DNA of 5,598 nt from Rhodobacteraceae bacterium UBA1957. GTDB lineage: Bacteria; Pseudomonadota; Alphaproteobacteria; Rhodobacterales; Rhodobacteraceae. Position numbers and translations under genes: made by a program. Below the pieces are notes generated by a model. The model saw only the letters and a program-made list of their open reading frames with translations. It did not search any database and was not told where the DNA came from. Positions 1 to 5,598 of this stretch are shown piece by piece. Each line of letters opens with the position of its first letter. The stretch's first letter is position 1. The stretch lies in assembly GCA_002336405.1 (NCBI GenBank), contig DDEJ01000051.1:1-5598 (forward strand). The letters run 5' to 3'.

Positions 1-24
1 TTCTACAAAATCTTCAATATCCAT
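1..24 (-). CDS. 5' end of an unidentified minus-strand gene (runs off left edge)
   Basis: Only the first eight codons are visible, reading MDIEDFVE from an ATG at 24-22 to the window edge. The start is supported by a Shine-Dalgarno-like AGGA (minus strand, 35-32) seven bases before the ATG, with a purine-rich AGGGAG just upstream at 43-38, and by a candidate promoter at 99-126. Eight residues are too few to assign a family. The gene has the same orientation as the flavodoxin/reductase operon and starts 281 bp beyond the flavodoxin stop. Because it has its own promoter-like and operator-like elements, it is probably transcribed separately. It could be a partner of the redox pair, but nothing visible shows that. 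Confidence 0.5.
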
Positions 25-62
25 GTCTTTGTCCTATCTCCCTGTTGAATTTTAAACATATA

Positions 63-92
63 AGCACTTGTTTAAGCGGTGCTGTCCAGACA
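63..92. promoter_or_regulatory. Operator-like inverted repeats in leader of the left-edge gene
   Basis: Two adjoining dyads sit between the candidate promoter and the start codon at 24. The first is AGCAC (63-67) facing GTGCT (79-83) across 11 bases, with centre at 73. The second is TGTC (83-86) facing GACA (89-92) across two bases. They lie about 39-68 bp upstream of the ATG, at or just after the predicted transcription start near 92. That is a typical place for a repressor to bind, and the first repeat could also form a weak hairpin in the leader RNA. The arms are short (5 and 4 bp), so chance occurrence is quite possible. Confidence 0.25.
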
Positions 93-98
93 ATTTAT

Positions 99-126
99 TT
101 CCTATGCAGAAATTTTTATTACTCAA
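99..126 (-). promoter_or_regulatory. Candidate sigma70-type promoter for the left-edge gene
   Basis: On the minus strand, TTGAGT (126-121) is followed after 16 bases by TAGGAA (104-99). These are imperfect -35 and -10 matches with acceptable spacing, in very AT-rich DNA. The predicted start near 92 would leave a leader of about 68 nt before the ATG at 24. The -35 lies within CACTTGAG (129-122), an 8-mer that recurs in the same orientation at the candidate promoter of the reductase operon (2103-2096), also followed by a TAG-AAA-like -10. The repetition modestly raises confidence; there is no experimental support. Confidence 0.35.
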
Positions 127-249
127 GTGGGCTTTATTTAAAAAAACCGTCTCCCTAAATATGCTGTTTTAGTTTTGCAGGTAATGTGCGCTTCTTTATT
201 GAGCATTCACTATCTTATATCACCCGCAAAATCAGCCGCAAAAGCGCCA

Positions 250-293
250 GACAATCACCCCGTCGCACAAGCGATTCGTACGGGTGGATTGTC
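250..293 (-). terminator. Hairpin downstream of the flavodoxin gene, possible terminator
   Basis: The arms 250-263 and 280-293 pair. GACAATCACCC faces GGGTG-ATTGTC with one bulged G at 287, then GT (262-263) pairs with AC (280-281) past a bulged C at 261. This gives about 13 base pairs around a 16-base loop. The structure begins 13 bases after the flavodoxin stop codon on the minus strand. The sequence after it on that strand has only short T runs (CTTTT, then ATTTT about a dozen bases later), not the long run of a classical intrinsic terminator. It may therefore be a weak terminator or an mRNA 3'-end stabilising hairpin. Confidence 0.35.
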
Positions 294-305
294 ATGAGAC
301 GTGCT

Positions 306-755
306 TTACGCGGGCAATGTGGCCAAGCAGGCCTTGACCCAAGGCAAAGCGCTGTCTTCTGGCGGCTTACCTGACGAAGCATCGTGTAGGCCGCGGGGAC
401 CATGCTGCGTCCCACCGCATCCGATTAGCAGGTCCAGCAATCGCTGACTGCCGTTGTTATAGGTCTCTTCATAATCCATGTCGCCCAGCCCAAAGATCGA
501 AAACGTCATCGCCGATAAATCAGGTTTTTCAGCCTCTATCATCTCGCCAAAATCAATTGCTGACGCCGGCAAGTCGCCGTCACCATAGGTCGAACAAACA
601 AAAATATAGGCGCCTTCCGCAGTCAGATCTGCGAGAGCCGCATCTTCCAAATTGGTCAGGGTCACCTCGTGCTCGTCCGCGAGGCTCGCCTGAATATCTT
701 CACATAGCATTTCAGCATTTCCGGTCTCTGTCCCGTAGAGAAGGTTTATTTTCAT
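306..755 (-). CDS. Flavodoxin (MioC-like short-chain flavodoxin-domain protein)
   Basis: A soluble FMN electron carrier of 149 residues, the normal length for a single flavodoxin domain. The phosphate-binding loop GTETGN is at residues 8-13. The first isoalloxazine-binding loop, STYGDGDLP, is at 55-63, and the second, GLGDMDYEETYNNG, is at 89-102. The C-terminal HDASSGKPPEDSALPW segment (124-139) resembles small MioC/sulfite-reductase-type flavodoxins. There is no signal peptide or membrane segment, so it is cytoplasmic. The ATG at 755 overlaps the stop of the upstream reductase gene by four bases (ATGA), suggesting translational coupling, and GGAG lies nine bases before it. By context it should take electrons from that reductase; the final acceptor is not in the window. 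All FMN-loop motifs are present and the frame is intact. Confidence 0.9.
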   Translation of the reverse strand: MKINLLYGTETGNAEMLCEDIQASLADEHEVTLTNLEDAALADLTAEGAYIFVCSTYGDGDLPASAIDFGEMIEAEKPDLSAMTFSIFGLGDMDYEETYNNGSQRLLDLLIGCGGTQHGPRGLHDASSGKPPEDSALPWVKACLATLPA

Positions 756-1987
756 TCTGCATTTCTCCGCTTCTGCACAACTTTAAGCATATCATCAATG
801 GACTTTAACTTGCCTCTGCAGCGCCCCTGGGCAGCAGCATTAATTTCAGCAGAATCAATTGCCAACCAGTCATCATATGTCACAATTTGTTCACCAAATC
901 GATCTTGTAACGCTGCGATACCAGGTTTGGCATTCCCAACCGCAATGCCTGCAATGTCCGTTGCAATACGCTGCGCCACTTTTTGCGCATCCTGCCGATT
1001 TTCAGGAATTGTGCCGCGTGGACCACGCTTGAACCAACCGGCGCAGTAAAGGCCCGTCTCAATCACGCCATCGCCATCGCCTACAAATTCCCGGCGCGTG
1101 TCGTCAAAACCAATTGCCGTCACGACACTGTCACAGGGCAGGGTTTTCATCGCGCCGTCTTGTGACCGAAAAGTAATCGAACGCACACAATTATCCACGA
1201 TATCAAACGCCTCTGGCGCCCAGCCAAAATGAAATGTCAGCACAGTTTGCGTAATGTCAGGTGATGCGGCAGCCGCCGTATCTTGTAGGGCAAGCAAGCG
1301 CTTGTCGTCTTGAAGCTGACCCAAAGGCCCATCCAACCTTACGTCTAAGCCATCAATTTTTACCAGTTCCTTGACCATGACCGCGTCAAATTTAGCCATA
1401 TGCGCCGGCGAGCGGCCTACAATATGAATGTCAGTGACCGAAGTGATGACGCGGGCGGGATCAAAATCAGATCCGTTAAAATCATCCGTGCCTTTTGCCA
1501 AAAGCCGCACCACATCAAGCGCGACATTGCCATTGCCCACAACCACAACCCGAGTGCCAAATTCCGGTGCTAGCGCCTGATCGCTTGGATGATCGTTCCA
1601 GAAACGGGTGACCGCGCCAGATCCGTAGACACCACGGGCCTCTTCACCGACCAGACCCAGCCGTCGATCTTCAGACAAACCAGTGGCCAGCACAACCGCA
1701 TCGAACAACCCGCGCAACTCGGCAAAGCTCAGATCTGCCAAATCGTCGTCTCCGACGCATAAATTCCCGGTAAATGTCACACCCTGCCTTTCAAACAGCC
1801 GGGCAAATTGTCGGATGACGGCTTTGGTGCCTTGATGATCCGGCGCCACCCCATAACGTACCAGACCGTAGGGAACCGGCAGCCTATCAACAATGGTGAT
1901 CTCAGCCTCAGGACAGATTTTTCCCAAAGATTGGGCCACAAAGCACCCCGATGGGCCAGCCCCAATAATCGCTATTTTAATCGTCAT
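752..1987 (-). CDS. Adrenodoxin-reductase-type ferredoxin/flavodoxin-NADP+ reductase
   Basis: A 411-residue FAD flavoenzyme that should pass electrons from NADPH to a small carrier, here probably the coupled flavodoxin. The N-terminal FAD Rossmann motif GAGPSG is at residues 9-14, followed by an acidic residue at 34 and the family hallmark PVPYGLVRYGVAPDH at 37-51. ATG at 101-103 is the second FAD contact. The NADP domain has GNGNVALD at 151-158 and GRSP at 191-194, where Arg192 would contact the 2'-phosphate. The C-terminal hallmark AGWFKRGPRGTI is at 316-327. It is somewhat shorter than the usual 450 or so residues, and no ferredoxin domain is fused. I chose the ATG at 1987 because MTIKIAIIGAGPSG is a standard family N-terminus and GGAAAG precedes it; a TTG at 2014 would add nine unlikely residues. 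It is the first gene of the redox operon. Confidence 0.92.
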   Translation of the reverse strand: MTIKIAIIGAGPSGCFVAQSLGKICPEAEITIVDRLPVPYGLVRYGVAPDHQGTKAVIRQFARLFERQGVTFTGNLCVGDDDLADLSFAELRGLFDAVVLATGLSEDRRLGLVGEEARGVYGSGAVTRFWNDHPSDQALAPEFGTRVVVVGNGNVALDVVRLLAKGTDDFNGSDFDPARVITSVTDIHIVGRSPAHMAKFDAVMVKELVKIDGLDVRLDGPLGQLQDDKRLLALQDTAAAASPDITQTVLTFHFGWAPEAFDIVDNCVRSITFRSQDGAMKTLPCDSVVTAIGFDDTRREFVGDGDGVIETGLYCAGWFKRGPRGTIPENRQDAQKVAQRIATDIAGIAVGNAKPGIAALQDRFGEQIVTYDDWLAIDSAEINAAAQGRCRGKLKSIDDMLKVVQKRRNAE

Positions 1988-2064
1988 TACTTTCCGGCCT
2001 ATGGTTTCAAACAATTGGGTTAAAAACTCAGCGGCTAGACCTTTTAACGGCCAAGCTTAGAACT

Positions 2065-2117
2065 GAAAATTTTTCTACCGTGAAAAACCTTTTCGCTCAA
2101 GTGAATTTTTTATTGAG
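2065..2117. promoter_or_regulatory. Three phased inverted repeats in the divergent regulatory gap
   Basis: The 153-bp gap between the two divergent operons contains three dyads: GAAAA-T-TTTTC (2065-2075), GAAAA-ACC-TTTTC (2082-2094) and CTCAA-N12-TTGAG (2096-2117). Their centres are near 2070, 2088 and 2106.5, so they are about 18 bp apart. They cover the candidate promoter of the reductase operon: the first overlaps its -10, the second fills the spacer, and the third overlaps the -35. They lie 24-76 bp before the hydrolase start. They could be tandem sites for a regulator controlling both directions, or simply AT-rich promoter DNA with fortuitous symmetry. No regulator gene is in the window. 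Confidence 0.35.
2072..2100 (-). promoter_or_regulatory. Candidate sigma70-type promoter for the reductase-flavodoxin operon
   Basis: On the minus strand, TTGAGC (2100-2095) and TAGAAA (2077-2072) are separated by exactly 17 bases; each matches the consensus at four of six positions. The predicted start near 2065 gives a leader of about 78 nt before the ATG at 1987. The -35 sits in CACTTGAG (2103-2096), which is also present at the candidate promoter of the left-edge gene. No comparably convincing promoter was found on the plus strand for the hydrolase operon; TTGAGT at 2113-2118 is too close to the start at 2141 to leave room for a -10 and leader. Confidence 0.4.
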
Positions 2118-2140
2118 TTGCCGCAGAAACAATGTGAGAA

Positions 2141-3187
2141 ATGCATGCGTCAGAAAACGCTCAAAACACGGGGCCTAAAACTATGGAATATGAAATCTTC
2201 AACGCTGGGCGTGTGGCCCTGCAATCCGGCATCACCCTGCCCGATTGTCGCGTCGCCTACGTCACCCATGGCCGCTTAAACGCTGCGAAAGATAACGTTG
2301 TGGTCTTTCCGTCACGCTATGCGGGCACACACGCCGACCAAACCTATCTGATTGGGCCGGGCAAAGCGTTGGACCCCGAGAAATACTTTATTGTTTGCAT
2401 TAATATGCTGGGCAGCGGCCTGTCCTCATCGCCCTCAAACACTGCACGGCCTCTGTCCGGTCCTGATTTTCCGTTGGTCACGCAATATGACAACGTAGTG
2501 TTGCAAGAGCGTTTGCTGCGCGAAGTGTTTGGTGTCACTCAAATCAAACTGGTCTGTGGCTGGTCGATGGGCGGGCAGCAGGCCTTTCAATGGGCCTCGC
2601 TGTTTCCCGACAGGGTCGCGGCAATGGCGTGTTTTTGTGGTCAAGGCACCACCGCGCCGCACACGCATGTCTTTTTGGAGGGCGTCAAACAAGGCATTAT
2701 CACCGATCCCGACTGGCGGGGTGGCTATTACGAGACGCCCCCATACAAAGGCCTCATGGCCAAGGGGCGCATCTGGGCTGGCTGGGCCCTCAGCCAGGAA
2801 TGGTACCGTGCGAAAATGTGGGAAAAACAGGGATTTGCAACCTTGGAAGATTATCTCAAAGGCAACTGGGATGGGATATATTTCAACCGTGACGCCAATG
2901 ACATGCTGTCATTGATAGCGACTTGGCAGGCCTGCGATCTGGCCAATAACCAGCTGTATAATGGTGATGCAAATGCCGCCTATGCAGCAATAAAAGCCAG
3001 GGCAATTATTTTGCCCGGGCGCACGGATCTGTATTTCCCAGTGGCCGACAATGCCGCAGAGGTGGCGATGATGCCCAATGCCGAAGTGCGGGTCATCGAT
3101 TCAATCTGGGGCCATTATGCAGGTGGCGGGCGGGTCGCCGAGGACACCGCAGTGATCGATGCCGCCTTGAAAGACCTGCTCGCATGA
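2141..3187 (+). CDS. MetX-like alpha/beta-fold hydrolase (homoserine acetyltransferase family, function unknown)
   Basis: A 348-residue alpha/beta-hydrolase-fold protein of the MetX-like group, probably cytoplasmic. The nucleophile elbow is GWSMGG at residues 140-145, with Ser142 as nucleophile. Asp296 in LPGRTDLYFP and His325 in IWGHYAGGG complete a plausible Ser-Asp-His triad, and a helical lid lies between about 170 and 270. The family signature YFIVCINMLGSGLSSSPSN is at 82-100. True homoserine acetyltransferases usually read GGSMGG at the nucleophile and GHDxFL at the histidine. Here these are GWSMGG and GHYAGGG, which points to a hydrolase or other acyltransferase, not methionine synthesis; this is an inference. 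The start is uncertain: ATG at 2183 gives MEYEIFNAG, closer to typical N-termini, and neither start has a strong ribosome binding site. The stop overlaps the GMC start by four bases, so the two are probably one operon. Confidence 0.85.
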   Translation: MHASENAQNTGPKTMEYEIFNAGRVALQSGITLPDCRVAYVTHGRLNAAKDNVVVFPSRYAGTHADQTYLIGPGKALDPEKYFIVCINMLGSGLSSSPSNTARPLSGPDFPLVTQYDNVVLQERLLREVFGVTQIKLVCGWSMGGQQAFQWASLFPDRVAAMACFCGQGTTAPHTHVFLEGVKQGIITDPDWRGGYYETPPYKGLMAKGRIWAGWALSQEWYRAKMWEKQGFATLEDYLKGNWDGIYFNRDANDMLSLIATWQACDLANNQLYNGDANAAYAAIKARAIILPGRTDLYFPVADNAAEVAMMPNAEVRVIDSIWGHYAGGGRVAEDTAVIDAALKDLLA

Positions 3188-4776
3188 CAACCTATGACAC
3201 CATTATCGTCGGTGCCGGCAGCGCAGGATGCGTGCTGGCCAACCGGCTTTCACAAGATCCCAACCGCAAGGTGCTATTGATCGAGGCCGGACCTCCGGGG
3301 GGACATCTGTATATCCGCATGCCCGCCGCTGTGGCCATGGCGATCGGATCCAAGCAATTCAACTGGCATTATCAAACCACACCACAAACCCATATGAACG
3401 GCCGTAGGGTGTCTACCCCGCGCGGCAAAGCCTTGGGGGGATCCTCTGCGATCAACGCTTTGGTTTATGTGCGCGGCAATGCCTATGATTACGACAATTG
3501 GGCGGAAATGGGCTGTGTAGGGTGGGGCTATGCAGATGTTTTGCCGTATTTCCGCGCAACCGAAAACAACGCCTTTGGACCCGGGCCCTATCACGGCTCA
3601 GAAGGGCCTTTGGTGGTCAGCCATCCTGAATCTGAAAACCTGGCGTTTAAAGCGTTTATCGATGCCGGCGTGGAAATGGGGTATCCCTATAACCCAGATA
3701 ATAATGGCGCGACACAAGAGGGTTTCGGCCCGTTTCAGCTCAACATCAAAGAGGGTCGCCGCTGGAGTTCAGCGAATGCATTTCTGCATCCAATCGCCCA
3801 ACGCAAAAATCTAACCGTTATGACCGGCCAACAGGTTCTGGGCCTGCACACCGACGGCACAAAGATCACCGGCGTCAAACTGGCAAACGGTCGTAATATC
3901 GAGGTGATCGGCGCCGAAACTGTTATTCTGTCAGCCGGTTCCATCAGCTCGCCACATCTGATGATGCTCAGTGGGATTGGTCCAGCCGATGCCCTGCGAC
4001 AGCACGATATCGATGTGGCGACAGATCTGCCCGGTGTCGGGCAGAACCTGCATGACCATCTGGAGGTTAAGGTCAAATTTCGGATGACCAAACCACTGTC
4101 TCTTTGGCGCCATATGCAATTTCCAAACAATCTCTTGGCGGGCGCGCAATATCTGTTCACCGGCACCGGCGTGTGCCGTCAGCAAGGGTTGGAGGCCGGT
4201 GCGTTTCTCAGCCTTGATCCAGGCTCCCCGGCTCCCGATACGCAATTGCATTTTATCAATGCGTTAGCCTTTGACGGGGCCACGGCCGATGATCGTGGGC
4301 ACGGTTTTGCCATCGACACCACCCAGACCCGCCCCGAAAGCCGCGGCAGCCTGAGCTTGGCCTCGGCTGATCCGCGCAGCGCGCCGCTAATTGATCCAAA
4401 TTATCTGGCGGAAGAAAAAGACCGCGTGATGATGCGCGATGGGCTCAAAATGCTGCGCGAACTTTGCGCACAACCATCATTGGCCGCCCTGTGCGGGGAC
4501 GAGCTGCGCCCCGGGCGTGGGGTCACCACCGACGCACAATTGGATGAGGTGGTGCGCAACACCGCCGACTCCATTTATCACCCCGTCGGCACCGCACGTA
4601 TGGGAACCGATGACATGTCAGTGGTTGATCCCGCAACCATGGCAGTCCATGGCACACAAGGGTTGTTCGTGGCAGACGCTTCCGTGATGCCGCAACTGGT
4701 AAGTGGCAACACCAACGCCGCCTCGATTATGATTGGCGCCAAAGGCAGTGATCTGATCCTCGACCAAATCAGATAG
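3184..4776 (+). CDS. GMC-family FAD-dependent alcohol dehydrogenase/oxidase (choline-dehydrogenase-like)
   Basis: A full-length 530-residue GMC oxidoreductase that should oxidise an alcohol to an aldehyde or ketone using FAD. The FAD dinucleotide motif GAGSAG is at residues 10-15, with Glu34 at the ribose contact. GMC signature 1, starting GKALGGSSAIN, is at 81-104. Signature 2, GSISSPHLMMLSGIG, is at 252-266. The catalytic pair is His466 in YHPVGTARMG and Asn509 in SGNTNAASIMIG. No signal peptide is seen. It most resembles the broad choline dehydrogenase/AlkJ-like alcohol dehydrogenase subgroup, but the substrate cannot be read from the sequence and a betA label would be unsafe. The ATG overlaps the hydrolase stop (ATGA), suggesting coupled translation and consecutive reactions. 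The electron acceptor could be the quinone pool, as in many dehydrogenase-type members. Confidence 0.93.
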   Translation: MTTYDTIIVGAGSAGCVLANRLSQDPNRKVLLIEAGPPGGHLYIRMPAAVAMAIGSKQFNWHYQTTPQTHMNGRRVSTPRGKALGGSSAINALVYVRGNAYDYDNWAEMGCVGWGYADVLPYFRATENNAFGPGPYHGSEGPLVVSHPESENLAFKAFIDAGVEMGYPYNPDNNGATQEGFGPFQLNIKEGRRWSSANAFLHPIAQRKNLTVMTGQQVLGLHTDGTKITGVKLANGRNIEVIGAETVILSAGSISSPHLMMLSGIGPADALRQHDIDVATDLPGVGQNLHDHLEVKVKFRMTKPLSLWRHMQFPNNLLAGAQYLFTGTGVCRQQGLEAGAFLSLDPGSPAPDTQLHFINALAFDGATADDRGHGFAIDTTQTRPESRGSLSLASADPRSAPLIDPNYLAEEKDRVMMRDGLKMLRELCAQPSLAALCGDELRPGRGVTTDAQLDEVVRNTADSIYHPVGTARMGTDDMSVVDPATMAVHGTQGLFVADASVMPQLVSGNTNAASIMIGAKGSDLILDQIR

Positions 4777-4907
4777 GCCGAGTATCCAGCCCCGATAAAG
4801 ATCAGCGCAACTTCCCATGCCGCGCCAATACGGGCACCGCCCTGTCACTGGTTTTCACGCAACCCAGACGTCGCAGGTCTATATGCTTCAACTGCAACCT
4901 GTTTTGG
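4777..4907. other. Convergent intergenic gap with no clear terminator
   Basis: This 131-bp gap lies between the GMC gene and the oppositely oriented Acg-family gene. I see no coding signal and no strong intrinsic terminator on either strand. The best hairpin, CTGGTT (4848-4853) with AACCCAG (4861-4867), has one bulge and is not followed by a T run. The two transcripts probably end in or near this gap by another mechanism, such as Rho. Confidence 0.5.
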
Positions 4908-5598
4908 CTAAATAAACCGGCTCTCCAGCGGCCAGCGCGGAGAGCGTAAAACCGCAGGCCCATAGCCCAAACGGCCCAGCATCTGCACCGTCTCACCACC
5001 CTGACTTGCACCTTGCGCCAACATATCATGCACCGCGTCATAGTGTTTGGCCATTTCACGATATTCTTGTAGCGCTTGCGAAACAGGATGTACTGACACC
5101 CCCAATGCCGTGGCCGCAAGATGAAGCCGCAACCACCGTCGACCCGCCGCAATCTGATCAAGCCGGCTGTTGCCCGGCGTTGTCACCACCGCAAACGCCG
5201 GCGTCGCGCCCAACATATTGTCATAGACTGCAATGGTTTGTTTAAACCCGCTGCTGGCGGGGTCTGTCTGACCGGCCCGTGTCAATATACCAGACAGTAT
5301 CAAGGTTTCGAGAAAGGGACCGCCCAAATCAATGCCATCGGGGTTGGCATTGATCTCACCCTTGCCAAACCGCATCAAATCAACGCTTTCGTTCCAGCTT
5401 GGGGGATGAAAGGCCTCAGTGCGCCACGCCTGCAATGCGATTTTTTTCAGCGCAGCCACCCGCTGAGGGTCAAGGACAAGCGTGGCATAATTTTGCAATT
5501 TCTCTGCCGTCGCTGATGCCAACGGTTGATCGGTGAACGGCTCATGACAGGTCCTGCGGTCGAGTATCGCAGCAAACAACGGGTCTGGCGTGGCGGCC
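4908..5598 (-). CDS. Acg-family nitroreductase-like FMN protein, C-terminal part (5' end outside window)
   Basis: About 229 C-terminal residues are visible. The frame is open to the right edge, reading AATPDP before LFAAILDRRTCHEPF, so the TTG at 5579 is internal, not the real start. The RRTCHEPFTDQPL segment matches the RR(T/S)-x(2)-x-(P)F motif at the beginning of nitroreductase-like domains. The GRRWLRLHLAATALGVSVHPVSQ segment, further along, matches the FMN-domain helix and following strand. The terminal RSPRWPLE is typical of Acg-family proteins related to Mycobacterium Acg (Rv2032). These usually have 320-370 residues with two nitroreductase-like halves, so roughly the first third is missing here. 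Acg-type proteins bind FMN but often lack ordinary nitroreductase activity, so its role is unclear. It converges on the GMC gene and is not in its operon. A more distant nitroreductase subgroup is the main alternative. Confidence 0.8.
   Translation of the reverse strand, partial: AATPDPLFAAILDRRTCHEPFTDQPLASATAEKLQNYATLVLDPQRVAALKKIALQAWRTEAFHPPSWNESVDLMRFGKGEINANPDGIDLGGPFLETLILSGILTRAGQTDPASSGFKQTIAVYDNMLGATPAFAVVTTPGNSRLDQIAAGRRWLRLHLAATALGVSVHPVSQALQEYREMAKHYDAVHDMLAQGASQGGETVQMLGRLGYGPAVLRSPRWPLESRFI

Noticed and set aside
224..243. Two CCGCAAAA direct repeats 12 bp apart
   Set aside because: Only two short copies with no further units or associated gene; compatible with chance.
186..374. 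Small open frame on the plus strand across the flavodoxin 3' end
   Set aside because: No family resemblance, no ribosome binding site, and it overlaps the conserved flavodoxin C-terminus and the hairpin.
1988..2014. TTG start adding nine residues to the reductase
   Set aside because: The ATG at 1987 gives the standard family N-terminus directly before the FAD motif, and it has a GGAAAG upstream.
2529..2915. Open frames overlapping the hydrolase gene in other reading frames (also 3735-4166 and 4439-4687 over the GMC gene)
   Set aside because: Their translations have no recognisable domain, are rich in Arg/Pro/Trp as expected for off-frame reading of GC-rich coding DNA, and lie inside genes with clear catalytic motifs.
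3184..4776. Calling the GMC gene choline dehydrogenase (betA)
   Set aside because: The GMC motifs are shared across many alcohol dehydrogenases, and no betaine aldehyde dehydrogenase, BetI regulator or choline transporter is adjacent.
4844..4869. Hairpin as a terminator of the GMC operon
   Set aside because: Only six pairs with a bulge and no T run after it on either strand.
5577..5579. TTG as the true start of the right-edge gene
   Set aside because: The frame stays open to the window edge and the residues before it (TPDP) match the internal linker expected before the RRT motif, so the gene is truncated by the window.

Overview
The window looks like chromosomal DNA from an alphaproteobacterium, most likely a marine Rhodobacterales (Roseobacter-type) organism. 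This is an inference from the protein flavour, the moderate GC of the genes against AT-rich gaps, and dense gene packing with ATGA stop/start overlaps. I see no mobile element, CRISPR array, tRNA or rRNA.

Layout, left to right. (1) Positions 1-24 hold the first eight codons of a minus-strand gene that leaves the window; a good ribosome binding site precedes it. (2) The AT-rich gap 25-305 holds that gene's candidate promoter, operator-like dyads, and a hairpin that may terminate the next operon. (3) A minus-strand two-gene redox operon follows: an adrenodoxin-reductase-type ferredoxin/flavodoxin-NADP+ reductase (752-1987) and a short-chain flavodoxin (306-755), joined by a 4-nt overlap. (4) The divergent regulatory gap 1988-2140 carries three inverted repeats about 18 bp apart, lying over a candidate promoter for the redox operon. 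(5) A plus-strand two-gene operon follows: a MetX-like alpha/beta hydrolase (2141-3187) and a GMC-family FAD oxidoreductase (3184-4776), also joined by a 4-nt overlap. (6) After a 131-bp convergent gap comes the C-terminal part of an Acg-family nitroreductase-like FMN protein on the minus strand (4908 to the right edge), whose N-terminus lies outside.

How the genes may work together. The reductase and flavodoxin form a complete NADPH to FAD to FMN relay with no ferredoxin or terminal oxygenase in view, so the electron acceptor must be encoded elsewhere, possibly by the gene starting at 24. The hydrolase and GMC enzyme look like consecutive catabolic steps: cleavage of an ester-like or acyl substrate, then oxidation of the released alcohol. 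The substrate is unknown. The two operons share one regulatory gap, so they could be co-regulated, but this is an inference.

The most interesting points are the flavodoxin/adrenodoxin-reductase pairing, the uncharacterised hydrolase-GMC pair whose hydrolase departs from true homoserine acetyltransferases at the active site, and the dyad-filled divergent region.
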